A DNA stretch of 64,000 nt from Variovorax paradoxus (GTDB taxonomy: Bacteria; Pseudomonadota; Gammaproteobacteria; Burkholderiales; Burkholderiaceae_C): NCBI RefSeq assembly GCF_902712855.1, contig NZ_LR743507.1:1226001-1290000 (forward strand), in the 5' to 3' direction. A model generated the notes under the pieces. That model searched no databases. It was not told the DNA's origin and was given only the letters and a program-made list of their open reading frames with translations. The number at the start of each line of letters is the position of its first letter. Position 1 is the first letter of the stretch. Shown here piece by piece: positions 52,358 through 60,836 of this stretch. A program made the translations under genes and the position numbers.

Positions 52358-53056
52358 ATGAAAATCCTGATCGCCGACGACCACCGGCTCGTCATCGAGG
52401 CGGTCAAAGCCAAGTTGTCGGAGCTGGAGCCTGGCATCGAATTCGTACTGGCGATGAGCGTCGACGAATTGCTGGCCGGGGCGACCGACGATCTCGACCT
52501 GGCCCTGATCGACCTCAACATGCCCGGCGCCGACGGGCAGGCCCACATCGACGACATCCGCCGCCGCCATCCGGCCGTGCCGGTCATCGTGCTGTCGGGC
52601 TACGAAGACCCCGCCATCATGCGCAGCGCGCTCGAGCGCGGCGTGCTGGGCTTCATTCCCAAGGCCTATTCCCCCGACGTGATGCTCTCGGCCGTGCGGC
52701 TGGTGCTGGCCGGCGGCGTGTATGTGCCGCCGATGATGCTCACCGCGCTGCCGCCGGGCATCGTGGCGGGCGTGTCGCCGCAGGCGGCACCCGAGGCGTT
52801 CGCGCGCGGCGGCAACGGCAGCGGCGCCGGCGGCACCCAGACGCTGGAGCACCTGCGCAGCGTGCTGACCGAGCGCCAGGTCGAGGTGCTGCAGCTGCTG
52901 TCGCAGGGCAAGCCCAACAAGCTGATCGGGCGCAGCCTGGGCATCAGCGAAGGCACCGTGAAGATTCACCTTGCCGCGATCTTCCGGGCGCTCAACGTGC
53001 GCAACCGCACCGAGGCGGTGGTGGCGGCGCAGGCGCTGACCGAAGCGCAGGCCTGA
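52358..53056 (+). CDS. Orphan NarL/LuxR-family response regulator
   Basis: A 232-residue DNA-binding response regulator. The receiver domain has the acidic pair in LIADDH, the phosphorylation site Asp52 (LIDLNMPG) and Lys102 (FIPKAY). After a glycine-rich linker comes a LuxR-type helix-turn-helix (LTERQVEVLQLLSQGKPNKLIGRSLGISEGTVKIHLAAIFRAL). GGGGAAAT precedes the ATG. No sensor kinase gene is nearby, so its partner lies elsewhere. Targets are unknown; it could serve the T6SS locus or the Nit1C cluster, between which it lies. Confidence 0.92.
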   Translation: MKILIADDHRLVIEAVKAKLSELEPGIEFVLAMSVDELLAGATDDLDLALIDLNMPGADGQAHIDDIRRRHPAVPVIVLSGYEDPAIMRSALERGVLGFIPKAYSPDVMLSAVRLVLAGGVYVPPMMLTALPPGIVAGVSPQAAPEAFARGGNGSGAGGTQTLEHLRSVLTERQVEVLQLLSQGKPNKLIGRSLGISEGTVKIHLAAIFRALNVRNRTEAVVAAQALTEAQA

Positions 53057-53080
53057 GGAGGCCTGCCGCGCTTGCCGTGG

Positions 53081-54403
53081 TCAGGCGGCGCGCAGGACCT
53101 GCAACGCTTCGGCCGCTTCGCCATCGGCGGTGTTGCGCGCTCCCTCCTTCTTCTTCTGCGCGATGGCTTGTGCCAGAAACTCCGCGTCGCGCGCCACGCC
53201 AGAGAAGCGCCCCGACCCCCAGGTGTGCAGCCATGGCAGGCCCAGGAAGTAGAGGCCCGGCTCGTTCGTCACGCCGCGCAGGTGCACCGGCGCGCCGCGC
53301 CCGTTGAACACCGGCGCATCGACCCACGCGAAGTCCGGCGAGAAGCCGATGCACCACACCACGCTGGCGATGCCGGCGGCGGCGAGGTCGAGCCGCGTGC
53401 GCTCCTGCGCCGGTTCCCACACCGGTGTGTAGACCGAGGGCGGCGGCGCCTCGATGCCGAGGGCCGCGATGTGCCTGTCGATCGACGCGTTGATGCGGTT
53501 GTAGGTGGCGTCGGCCTGGTCGAGGTTGTCGCGCAGGTTGGGCTGCAGCTCGAAGTGGCCCTCGTCGAAGCCGCTCAGCAGGCCGTAGAGCTCCATGCCT
53601 TCGAGCGCGAAGCGCCGCAGGTCGATGTCGCGTCCGCCGTCGCGGCCGGTCACGTAGTGGTTGGTGTTGTCGCGCACGCCTTCGCGCAGCGGATGCTCGG
53701 TGACGGGCATGTCGTAGTACTTCATGTCGGCCAGCCAGTCGACCACCTCGCGCCCCCGGTAGAAGCGCGCGCAGCGCGGCGCGTTGCCGGTGGCCAGGTG
53801 CACCTTGCGGCCGGCCAGGTGCAGGTCTTCGGCGATCTGCGCACCCGACTGGCCGCAGCCGACGACCAGCACCGGGCCTTCGGGCAACTGCGCGGGGTTG
53901 CGGTACTGCGCCGAGTGGAACTGCGCCACGTGCGCCGGCAGCTTCTCGGCCAGGCGCGGCACGATGGGGCGGTGGTAGCCGCCCGAGGCCACCACCACCT
54001 GGTCGGCGGTGTAGATGCCGACATCCGTCTGCACGCAGAAGCGGTCGCGCTCGCCCGCGGCGGGAACGCGCGAGACGCGCTCCACGGTCACGCCCTCGAT
54101 GGCCGGCGCATTCACGTGCTGCACGAAGCCCGCGAGCCATTCGTTGATCTGTTCCTTGACCATGAAGCCGTGCGGATCGGCGCCGGTGTAGCCCCAGCCG
54201 GGGAGCTGGCACTGCCAGTTGGGCGTGACCAGGCAGAACGAGTCCCAGCGCTGCGTGCGCCAGGTGTGCACGAGGCTGCGCTTCTCGATCACCAGGTGGT
54301 CGATGCCGCGCTGCTGCAGGCAGTGGCTCAGCGACAGGCCGGCCTGGCCGCCGCCGACGATGACGACGCTGTAGTGGCTGCGTCCGCCGTAGGGGTATGA
54401 CAT
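53081..54403 (-). CDS. nitH: NitH, MSMEG_0569-family flavin-dependent oxidoreductase
   Basis: Last gene of the Nit1C cluster. The 440-residue flavoprotein has an N-terminal FAD-binding motif (VVIVGGGQAGLSLSHCLQQRG), an NAD(P)-binding motif (VLVVGCGQSGAQIAEDLHLAG) and the WDSFCLVTPNWQCQLPGW block characteristic of this family, all within the flavin monooxygenase-like fold. It presumably oxidises an intermediate of the pathway; the substrate is not known. It lies 34 bases after nitG. The poly-lysine/glutamate end (KKKEGARNTADGEAAE) is a local tail. Confidence 0.9.
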   Translation of the reverse strand: MSYPYGGRSHYSVVIVGGGQAGLSLSHCLQQRGIDHLVIEKRSLVHTWRTQRWDSFCLVTPNWQCQLPGWGYTGADPHGFMVKEQINEWLAGFVQHVNAPAIEGVTVERVSRVPAAGERDRFCVQTDVGIYTADQVVVASGGYHRPIVPRLAEKLPAHVAQFHSAQYRNPAQLPEGPVLVVGCGQSGAQIAEDLHLAGRKVHLATGNAPRCARFYRGREVVDWLADMKYYDMPVTEHPLREGVRDNTNHYVTGRDGGRDIDLRRFALEGMELYGLLSGFDEGHFELQPNLRDNLDQADATYNRINASIDRHIAALGIEAPPPSVYTPVWEPAQERTRLDLAAAGIASVVWCIGFSPDFAWVDAPVFNGRGAPVHLRGVTNEPGLYFLGLPWLHTWGSGRFSGVARDAEFLAQAIAQKKKEGARNTADGEAAEALQVLRAA

Positions 54404-54437
54404 AGGGGTGCTTCTTTCTCTGTCTGGATGCGGGATG

Positions 54438-54731
54438 TCAGTCGAAGGCGACGACGGTGACTTCGGGGGCGGGTTCGCCGGGCGCCGCGGCAAAGCGCGC
54501 GGCGATGTGCTCGATCTCGGCGAGCTGGTCCATCGCCTGCGAACAGGCGAAGCCGTACTTGGCGCGCACGCGCTCCGAGGCCATGCCCAGGGCCTCGCGC
54601 GTGCGCTGCATGAAGTCGTGGAGCGCATAGCGCCGTCCGGGCTCGAGGTAGTCGCGCACCACGCTGGAGGGCGAGTAGCAGCGGGTCTCGCTGCCATCGG
54701 GCCAGCGCGTGTGGAAGTGGGTCACCGGCAT
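54438..54731 (-). CDS. nitG: NitG, MSMEG_0570-family nitrogen starvation response protein
   Basis: A 97-residue small protein always found in Nit1C clusters. Visible features: MPVTHFHTRWPDGSETRCYSPS start, then SVVRDYLEPGRRYALHDFMQRTREAL, then a helical part with CSQAMDQL. It has no catalytic motif that I can name. Its start overlaps the end of nitF by ten bases, so it is coupled to it. Function unknown; family membership is clear from sequence and context. Confidence 0.85.
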   Translation of the reverse strand: MPVTHFHTRWPDGSETRCYSPSSVVRDYLEPGRRYALHDFMQRTREALGMASERVRAKYGFACSQAMDQLAEIEHIAARFAAAPGEPAPEVTVVAFD

Positions 54732-55801
54732 GGCAAGGCCTCCCCGGCCACCAGGGCCGGCGGCTGGATGAAGGTGTCGCTGCCGAAGTCCCACAGCAGC
54801 GCTTCCTCGCCGGCGGCACGCAGGCGCACCTGGCGCGTGGCGTCCACCTCGCCGATCACGCCGCAGGCGATGTCCCGCGCGACGAAGCGCGCCAGCACGG
54901 CGGCCACCTGAGCCGGCGCCACGCTGAGCACGAAGCCGTAGCTGGGGAAGGACGACAGCCAGCGCATCAGCGGCACGCCGTCGGGCCTCGGCAGCGCGTC
55001 GAGATCGATGCGCGCGCCCACACCCGAGCATTCGAGCAGCATCATGGCGGTGCCCACGGCGCCGGCCATGCTGATGTCCTTGCCCGCGCGGCACAGGCCG
55101 TCTTCGGCCAGCAGGGGCAGCACTTCGAGGTCAGCGCGCAGTCGCGAGGCGGGCGCGCTGGTCGAGGCGTTCCAGTACGGAAAGGGCTCCTGGTATTCGC
55201 CGCGCAGGTCGGCGGCCATCACCAGCAGGTCGCCCGGCCTGGCGTCGAAGCTGGTGAGCAGTTTGCGCGCGTGGCCAAGGATCGCGACCGCGAGTTGCGG
55301 CCGGTCGCTCCGGTTGTTGCTGTGCCCGCCGACGATGGGCACGCCGTAGCGCACGGCGGCCTCGGCGAGGCCGCGCAGTACGTCGTCAGCCGGGAACATT
55401 GAAAAACCTCCGCCTTCGGCGGCGGTGCGAGCGCCTTCGGGCGGCCGGGCGGCGCTCATGCCCGTGCTCCACAGCGCATCGACCACGGCGGTGGGGCGCC
55501 CGCCCATGGCGTAGATGTCGCTCACGTTGACCATCACGCCGCAGTAGCCTGCGAACCATGGCATGCGAACGATGAAGTCTTCCACCAGTCCTTCAATGGC
55601 GAACAGCAGGTAGCCGCCGTGGCCGTCGGGAATGGCGGCGCAGTCGTCGCCGATGGGCACTGCCTGCGCCAGCGCGGCGTGGCCGCCGGGCAGCGACCGG
55701 CCGAGCGCGGACACCACGTCGCTGATGTCTCGTTTGTGGGCGAAGCCGCGCGTGGCGCGCAGCGCTTCGGCAACGGCATGGACGTCGGTGGTCCCTGTCA
55801 T
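54722..55801 (-). CDS. nitF: NitF, Sll0787-family AIR synthase-like protein
   Basis: A 359-residue ATP-grasp-unrelated PurM-type protein: IGDDCAAIPDGHGGYLLFAIEG is the nucleotide-binding start, then NVSDIYAMGGRPTAVVDALW, PIVGGHSNN and GKDISMAGAVGTAMMLLECSGVGA. Enzymes of this superfamily activate amides or carbonyls with ATP. A stretch around ARPPEGARTAAEGGGFSMF, between DALWSTGM and the following helix, is longer than expected and is encoded by a CCGCCTTCGGCGG palindrome, so it may be an inserted repeat. It overlaps nitE by four bases and nitG by ten. Confidence 0.88.
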   Translation of the reverse strand: MTGTTDVHAVAEALRATRGFAHKRDISDVVSALGRSLPGGHAALAQAVPIGDDCAAIPDGHGGYLLFAIEGLVEDFIVRMPWFAGYCGVMVNVSDIYAMGGRPTAVVDALWSTGMSAARPPEGARTAAEGGGFSMFPADDVLRGLAEAAVRYGVPIVGGHSNNRSDRPQLAVAILGHARKLLTSFDARPGDLLVMAADLRGEYQEPFPYWNASTSAPASRLRADLEVLPLLAEDGLCRAGKDISMAGAVGTAMMLLECSGVGARIDLDALPRPDGVPLMRWLSSFPSYGFVLSVAPAQVAAVLARFVARDIACGVIGEVDATRQVRLRAAGEEALLWDFGSDTFIQPPALVAGEALPCR

Positions 55802-56361
55802 GCCGCCACCACCTTCGCGCGCGTGACGAAGCCGCTCACCGGATCGTGGCAGGGCGCGTACCAGCCGAGGTCGGCCTGCATGCGCGCGTGCGGCCGGCCA
55901 TGCACGCTGGTTTCCTCGAGCATCCGCCACCCGAGCTTCCTGAACAGCGGCACGTTCTGCATCTGCACCTGTGCCAGGAAGGTGTCGCAGCCCAGCGCGT
56001 GGGCGCGCGAAACGGCCAGCCGGATCAGCGTGGCGCCCAGGTGGCCCTGGCTGCGGAACGCGGGGTGCACGGCCAGGCGCGACCCCCACCATTCGCCCGG
56101 CACGTCGCTGCGATGGATGCGCACCGTGCCCACCACCTGCTCCGGCATGCCGGCGTTGCACGACATGGCCACCAGCAGCCTTGCATGGCCGTCGATGGCA
56201 TCACGGTCGTCGCGCGCGAAGATGCCCTGCTCGATGCAGAACACCGCGCGGCGCAACGCCATGGCTTCGTCGAGCTCCCATTGCTGCGCGGCTTCGCGCA
56301 CCAGGTACTCGACGGGCGCGTAGTGATCCGCCATTTCGCAGAGGTCGTCGATGCACAGCAT
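55798..56361 (-). CDS. nitE: NitE, MSMEG_0567/Sll0786-family N-acetyltransferase
   Basis: A 187-residue GNAT-fold acetyltransferase. The acetyl-CoA-binding strand-loop-helix is WGSRLAVHPAFRSQGHLGATLIRLAVSRA, with the pyrophosphate loop RSQGHLG; the end LFRKLGWRMLEE is typical GNAT. Family members have about this length. It sits two bases after nitD and overlaps nitF by ATGA, so translation is tightly coupled. The acceptor molecule is unknown. Confidence 0.88.
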   Translation of the reverse strand: MLCIDDLCEMADHYAPVEYLVREAAQQWELDEAMALRRAVFCIEQGIFARDDRDAIDGHARLLVAMSCNAGMPEQVVGTVRIHRSDVPGEWWGSRLAVHPAFRSQGHLGATLIRLAVSRAHALGCDTFLAQVQMQNVPLFRKLGWRMLEETSVHGRPHARMQADLGWYAPCHDPVSGFVTRAKVVAA

Positions 56362-56363
56362 GG

Positions 56364-57470
56364 TCAGCTTTCGTAGATGGACAGCGACGAGCAGGCGCCG
56401 CACTTGCCGCAGCCGGCCTTGATGTCGGCCGAGCGCAGGCCGGCCGCCACCACGCGCTCGCCCAGCGGTGCGAGCAGCGACTTCATGAACTCGGGCGAGG
56501 GCGCGGGGTGGTCCTCGAGCGGCGTGCCGCTGATCGGCACGAAGGGCACCACGAACGGGTACACGCCGCGCGCGAGCAGCTGGTCGCAGGTGTCGAGGAT
56601 GGCCTCGCGCGTGTCGCCCAGCCCGGCCAGGATGTAGGTGCTGACCTGCCCGCGCCCGAACACGCCCACGGCCGCCTCGAAGGCGCTCATGTAGCGCGAG
56701 ACGGGCACGCCGGCCTTGCCCGGCATGATGCGTTCGCGCACGTCCGGCGTGACCACTTCCAGGTGCATGCCCAGCGTGTCGATGCCCGCGGCCTTCATGC
56801 GGTGGAACCACTGGTCGTCGTCGGGCGGCTCGCACTGGCCCTGGATGGGGATGTCGACCGCCGCCTTGATGGCGAAGGCGCTCTCGCAGAGGATGGCCGC
56901 GCCGCGGTCGGTGGCGTTGGGCGTGCCGGTGGTCATGACCATGTGCTTCACGCCGTCGAGCAGCACGGCGGCGCGCGCCACTTCGGCGAGCTGCTCGGGC
57001 GTCTTGCGCGCCACGGTACGACCGGCCGCGAGCGACTGGCCGATCGCGCAGAACTTGCAGCTCTTCCTGCGGCTCTCGTAGCGGATGCAGGTCTGCAGCA
57101 CGGTGGTGGCGAGCACATCGCTGCCGTGCAGCGTGGCGATGTGCGAATAGGGAACGCCGTCGAAGGTCTGCATCGCATAGAAGCGCGGCTGCTTCGGAAA
57201 GCTGATGCTCGCGATGGGGATGCTGCCGCGCATCACGCGGCTCATGCCGCTGGCGTCGGGCGCCTCGGCGGTGAAGGGCGAGTGCCACGCGGTGGAGGTG
57301 TGAACCGGCACCATGATCGTGTGGCCGTCCACCGTGACGGCCTTGTGGTCCGACGGGCCCGCGCCGCCGCGCCGGCTGGCGACGCCTGCGGAAGGGTCAA
57401 CCAGCCGCAACCCGAAGGACTGGAGCTCGGTCATCAGTTGCCGGCTGTGGATGCGTGTCGTCGTGCTCAT
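56364..57470 (-). CDS. nitD: NitD, MSMEG_0568-family radical SAM protein
   Basis: A 368-residue radical SAM enzyme of Nit1C clusters. The probable cluster-binding cysteines are in TCIRYESRRKSCKFCAIGQ, spaced CX9CX2C rather than the common CX3CX2C. The barrel shows MVMTTGTPNATDRG and STYILAGLGDTREAILD, and the C-terminus adds CGKCGACS, a possible second cluster site. The start at 57470 has AGGAG eight bases upstream but overlaps nitC by 74 bases; an ATG at 57434 (MTELQSFG) lacks such a site. Its reaction is not established. Confidence 0.88.
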   Translation of the reverse strand: MSTTTRIHSRQLMTELQSFGLRLVDPSAGVASRRGGAGPSDHKAVTVDGHTIMVPVHTSTAWHSPFTAEAPDASGMSRVMRGSIPIASISFPKQPRFYAMQTFDGVPYSHIATLHGSDVLATTVLQTCIRYESRRKSCKFCAIGQSLAAGRTVARKTPEQLAEVARAAVLLDGVKHMVMTTGTPNATDRGAAILCESAFAIKAAVDIPIQGQCEPPDDDQWFHRMKAAGIDTLGMHLEVVTPDVRERIMPGKAGVPVSRYMSAFEAAVGVFGRGQVSTYILAGLGDTREAILDTCDQLLARGVYPFVVPFVPISGTPLEDHPAPSPEFMKSLLAPLGERVVAAGLRSADIKAGCGKCGACSSLSIYES

Positions 57471-58443
57471 GTTCGGGGCTCCTGGAGGCGAAGGGTTGCG
57501 TGGGGTGCATCGGCACGGTGGTCTGCGCCGGCCGGTCGTTGATGGCGAGCGACAGCAGCTCGGGCCTCGCGTAGTGGCCGACCGAATCCATCATTCGCTT
57601 GCGCTTGGCGATGAGTGCCATGTCGAGGTCGGCGACCACCATGCCTTCGCCCTCGGTGAGCGGCGGCGCGAGATGCTTGCCCTCGGGCGAGACGATGGCG
57701 GTGTGGCAGCCGCCGCGCAGCGCCTTCTGCAGCTGCGCATCGGGCGTGACCGAGCGGATCTGCTCGTCGGTGAGCCAGCCGGTGGCATTGACCACGAAGC
57801 AGCCCGACTCCAGCGCGTGGTGGCGGATGGTGACTTCCATCTGTTCCGCAAAGACCGGCCCCACCAGCGAGCCGGGGAACTGCGCACAATGAATCTCTTC
57901 GTGCTGTGCCATGAGGGCATAGCGCGCGAGCGGGTTGTAGTGCTCCCAGCAGGCCAGCGCGCCGACGCGGCCGACGGCCGTGTCCACCACCTTCAGGCCG
58001 GCGCCGTCGCCCATGCCCCAGACCATGCGCTCGTGGTACGTGGGCGTGATCTTGCGGCGCTTGAGCGCGAGCGTGCCGTCGGCGTCGAACACCAGTTGCG
58101 TGTTGTAGAGGCTGCCGTGGTCGCGCTCGTTCACGCCGAGCACCACCACCATGCTGCGTGCGCGTGCCCGCTCGGCCACTGCCTGCGTGACCGGGCCGGG
58201 CACGACCACCGCGCGCTCGGCCAGCTTCAGGTGCGGCGCGCCCTGCAGCATCGGCGGCAGCACGAAGCTGAAGTAGGGGTAGTAGGGCACGAAGGTCTCG
58301 GGAAAGACCGCGATCTGCGCGCCCCTGGCCGCGGCCTCGTCGATCGCGCTGCACACCCGGTCGAGCGTGCCGTCGGGGCGCTCGAAGTCGGGCGCGATCT
58401 GGATCGCCGCGGCTCGAACGGTGCGGCTCGGCGATGCATTCAT
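57397..58443 (-). CDS. nitC: NitC, Nit1-type nitrilase
   Basis: Hydrolyses a nitrile to acid and ammonia. The 348-residue product has the carbon-nitrogen hydrolase triad: Glu49 (FPETFVPYYPY), Lys131 (KITPTYHER) and Cys165 (ALACWEHYNPL). In other bacteria the nitC of this cluster is needed for growth on cyanide as nitrogen source. The last about 30 residues (EHEHDDTHPQP...) look unrelated to the family and run over the start of nitD, suggesting that the original stop was lost. The 99-bp repeat separates it from nitB. Confidence 0.95.
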   Translation of the reverse strand: MNASPSRTVRAAAIQIAPDFERPDGTLDRVCSAIDEAAARGAQIAVFPETFVPYYPYFSFVLPPMLQGAPHLKLAERAVVVPGPVTQAVAERARARSMVVVLGVNERDHGSLYNTQLVFDADGTLALKRRKITPTYHERMVWGMGDGAGLKVVDTAVGRVGALACWEHYNPLARYALMAQHEEIHCAQFPGSLVGPVFAEQMEVTIRHHALESGCFVVNATGWLTDEQIRSVTPDAQLQKALRGGCHTAIVSPEGKHLAPPLTEGEGMVVADLDMALIAKRKRMMDSVGHYARPELLSLAINDRPAQTTVPMHPTQPFASRSPEHEHDDTHPQPATDDRAPVLRVAAG

Positions 58444-58488
58444 GACCCCCTCCTGTGCGCAGCGGCGAGCGAGGCGAAGCCAATTCGG

Positions 58489-58587
58489 GGAACACCGCAG
58501 AACCGGCTCTGCCGGGCTGCCGGTGTTGCCCCCGGCCAGGGGGGTGGCGAAGCGACACGAAGTGCGCGAAGCCTGGGGGCGTGCATG
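58489..58587. repeat. Third locus of the 99-bp repeat, between nitB and nitC
   Basis: One copy (AACACCGCAGAACCGGCTCT, then GTTGCCCCCGGCCAGGGGGG, GAAGCGACACGAAGTGCGCG, GCCTGGGGGCGTGC). It ends one base short of the nitB stop codon. Lying inside the nit operon, its palindrome may lower nitC-nitH expression relative to nitB. Confidence 0.9.
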
Positions 58588-58588
58588 C

Positions 58589-59071
58589 TCAGAGGGTCCA
58601 GGTATCGAGGATCACGGCGCCGGCCTTCTTGTGCAGCAGCACGAGGTCCAGCACGTCGAGCGGGTTGATCGGCGTGATGCCTTCGATGAGCGCGCCCTCG
58701 CCGTGGCCGTACAGCGCCTGCAGCGCGAAGCGGCAGGCATACACCTTGCCGCCTTCTTCCATGAACTTGACGATCTGCTTGTTGAAGTTCTGGTGTCCCG
58801 GAAAGGCCTCGTCGCCCAGCGTGGGAAAGCCGCGCTGCACGCCCAGCGTCACGCCGGGGCCGTACAGCAGCACCGAGGTCTCGTAGCCCTTGCGGCGCAG
58901 TCGGGTGGCCTGCAGCAGGTTGACGAAGCCGATCGAGCCTTCGAAGGCCACGGTGTGGAAGGTGACGAGCGCCTTCTCGCCGGGCTCGGCCTTGACGTCT
59001 TCGAACACCTTCTCTTCGTAGTCGACGAGGAACTCGCCTTTCTCGTTGCGGGGGCGGGTGACTTTGGGCAT
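58589..59071 (-). CDS. nitB: NitB, MSMEG_0572/Sll0783-family nitrogen starvation response protein
   Basis: First gene of the Nit1C operon. The 160-residue product has a DsrE-like plan: KALVTFHTVAFEGSIGFVNLLQATRLRRKGYETSVLLYGPGVTLGVQRGFP, then FNKQIVKFMEEGGKVYACRFAL and INPLDVLDLVLLHKKAGAVILDTWTL. The start MPKVTRPRNEKGEF at 59071 is preferred for its conserved N-terminus; an ATG at 59098 would add nine residues. Its product is strongly induced by cyanide in other bacteria; molecular function unknown. Confidence 0.9.
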   Translation of the reverse strand: MPKVTRPRNEKGEFLVDYEEKVFEDVKAEPGEKALVTFHTVAFEGSIGFVNLLQATRLRRKGYETSVLLYGPGVTLGVQRGFPTLGDEAFPGHQNFNKQIVKFMEEGGKVYACRFALQALYGHGEGALIEGITPINPLDVLDLVLLHKKAGAVILDTWTL

Positions 59072-59157
59072 GGGGTACTCCGGTTGGGTGATGGGCACGC
59101 AGGGTGTTGCGTGCCTTCCTCTTCGCAGGCGATGTGCCAGCGCCGGCCGGTGTGCGT

Positions 59158-59408
59158 GCGATCAAGTCGCGATCAATGCGCAGCGGCGCGGGCCGCGTGG
59201 CACGAAATTTTTTTCTGCTGCTCGCAAAGGCGGATCGGCGGGGCGGTCAACCGGCCGGTTCTGCACCGCGACGACGCAGGCGGCATGCGATCAATGCACC
59301 CGATCAACGGGGCCGGCCGCACCTGATCGAAGCATCGGGAAGCCTTGGCACAGGCGCGATTCCTGCGTGTTGATTGGCGGCCCGATGCAATCAATGGATG
59401 CGATCAAC
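59158..59408. promoter_or_regulatory. Paired GATCAA direct repeats in the nitB/MocR divergent promoter region
   Basis: The 354-base gap between nitB and the MocR gene holds GATCAA at 59160, 59171, 59289, 59302 and 59402, and a variant AATCAA at 59389. They form three pairs: 11, 13 and 13 bases apart, always in the same direction. The second and third pairs agree beyond the hexamer (GCxATCAATG...CGATCAAC). Direct-repeat pairs are the usual binding sites of MocR/GabR-type regulators, so these are likely sites for the adjacent regulator. No other structure is seen in this gap except a T-run near 59210. Confidence 0.65.
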
Positions 59409-59425
59409 TTCGCCCGGAGTGCCCC

Positions 59426-60817
59426 ATGACCACGATCACCGCCCACTGGCGCAAGCAGCTGCGCAGCACCGCCAAGCCGGCCTACCTGCTGCTGGCCGAC
59501 CTGATCGCCGACGACATCAAAACCGGACGCCTGGGCGTGCGCGACCGCCTGCCCACGCTGCGCGAGCTGGCCGCCGATCTCGCGCTGAACTACACGACAG
59601 TGGCGCGCGGCTATGCGGAAGCGCGCAAGCGCGGGCTGATCGACTCGCGCGCGGGCACCGGCACATTCATCCGCTCGGGCAGCCCCAGCCTGCGGTTGCG
59701 CGGCGGCAGCGGCGCCGAGATGACGATGAACATGCCGCCCGAGCCCGACGACGAGCACCTGATGGCGCGGCTGCACGACAGCGCCAGCCGCGCCTTCGCG
59801 CAGGCCGACTTCCACGACTTGCTGCGCTACCAGGACTTCGGCGGCACCGCGCACGACCGCGCCGCCGCCATGCACTGGCTGCGGCCCTTCGTGCCCGACG
59901 CCGGCATCGACCGCATCCTGGTGTGCCCGGGCATCCACGGCGTGCTGACCGCGCTGTTCTCGCAACTGGCACGGCCCGGCGAGCTGGTGTGCGTGGAGTC
60001 GCTCACCTACCCCGGCGTGAAGGCCATCGCGGCGCAGCTGGGCGTGCAACTGCACGCGCTGCAGATGGACGACGACGGGCCCATCGCCGATGCCTTCGAG
60101 CACGCCTGCAGGACGCTCAAGCCCAAGGCGCTGTATTGCAATCCGACGCTGCTGAATCCGACGGCGGCCACCGTCTCGCGCGCGCGCCGCGAGGCGCTGG
60201 CCGATGTGGCGCTGCGCTATGCGGTGCCGATCATCGAGGACGATGCCTACGGCATGCTGCCGCGCCAGACGCCGGCTTCACTGGCCACGCTGGCGCCGGG
60301 GCTGACCTACTACGTGAGCGGATTCTCGAAATGCTTCGGCGCAGGGCTGCGCAGTGCGTACGTGTGCTCGCCCACGGTGGTGCAGTCGCAGCGGCTGGCA
60401 GGGGCGATGCGCGCGACCACGGTGATGGCGTCGCCGATCACCAATGCGCTGACCACGTTGTGGGTGGAGGACGGCACCACCGAGGAGATGCTGCAGGCCG
60501 TGCGGGCCGAATCGACGGCACGCCAGGCGCTCGCGCAGCGTTACCTGGGCGACCGCGGCCTGCAGGCGCATCCCGAGGGCTTTCATGCCTGGCTGCCGCT
60601 CACGCCGGGCTGGAGCCCGGTGGAATTCGCGTCCTACCTGCGCGCCCAGAACGTGGGCGTGGTGGCGAGCGCCGCGTTCTCGACCGACGGCGACCCGCCC
60701 GATGCCGTGCGCATCTGCCTGGGCGGGCCGATGTCGCGCGAGCAATGCGACCAGGCGTTGCGGCTGATCGCGGACACGCTGGCGCATCCGCTGCATCCGC
60801 ACGCCACGCTGCGTTGA
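59426..60817 (+). CDS. MocR-family regulator (GntR HTH fused to PLP aminotransferase domain)
   Basis: A 463-residue regulator. The GntR-type winged helix is at about 15-85 (AYLLLADLIADDIKTGRLGVRDRLPTLRELAADLALNYTTVARGYAEARKRGLI ... GTGTFI). A fold-type I aminotransferase domain follows, with the pyridoxal-phosphate lysine at 302 (YVSGFSKCFGAGLR) and the DDAYG motif. Such proteins sense amino compounds through PLP and usually control a divergent operon; here that is nitB-nitH. GGAG precedes the ATG at 59426, after the last GATCAA site. Confidence 0.92.
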   Translation: MTTITAHWRKQLRSTAKPAYLLLADLIADDIKTGRLGVRDRLPTLRELAADLALNYTTVARGYAEARKRGLIDSRAGTGTFIRSGSPSLRLRGGSGAEMTMNMPPEPDDEHLMARLHDSASRAFAQADFHDLLRYQDFGGTAHDRAAAMHWLRPFVPDAGIDRILVCPGIHGVLTALFSQLARPGELVCVESLTYPGVKAIAAQLGVQLHALQMDDDGPIADAFEHACRTLKPKALYCNPTLLNPTAATVSRARREALADVALRYAVPIIEDDAYGMLPRQTPASLATLAPGLTYYVSGFSKCFGAGLRSAYVCSPTVVQSQRLAGAMRATTVMASPITNALTTLWVEDGTTEEMLQAVRAESTARQALAQRYLGDRGLQAHPEGFHAWLPLTPGWSPVEFASYLRAQNVGVVASAAFSTDGDPPDAVRICLGGPMSREQCDQALRLIADTLAHPLHPHATLR

Positions 60818-60836
60818 AGCGGCGGCCGGGGCTGCT

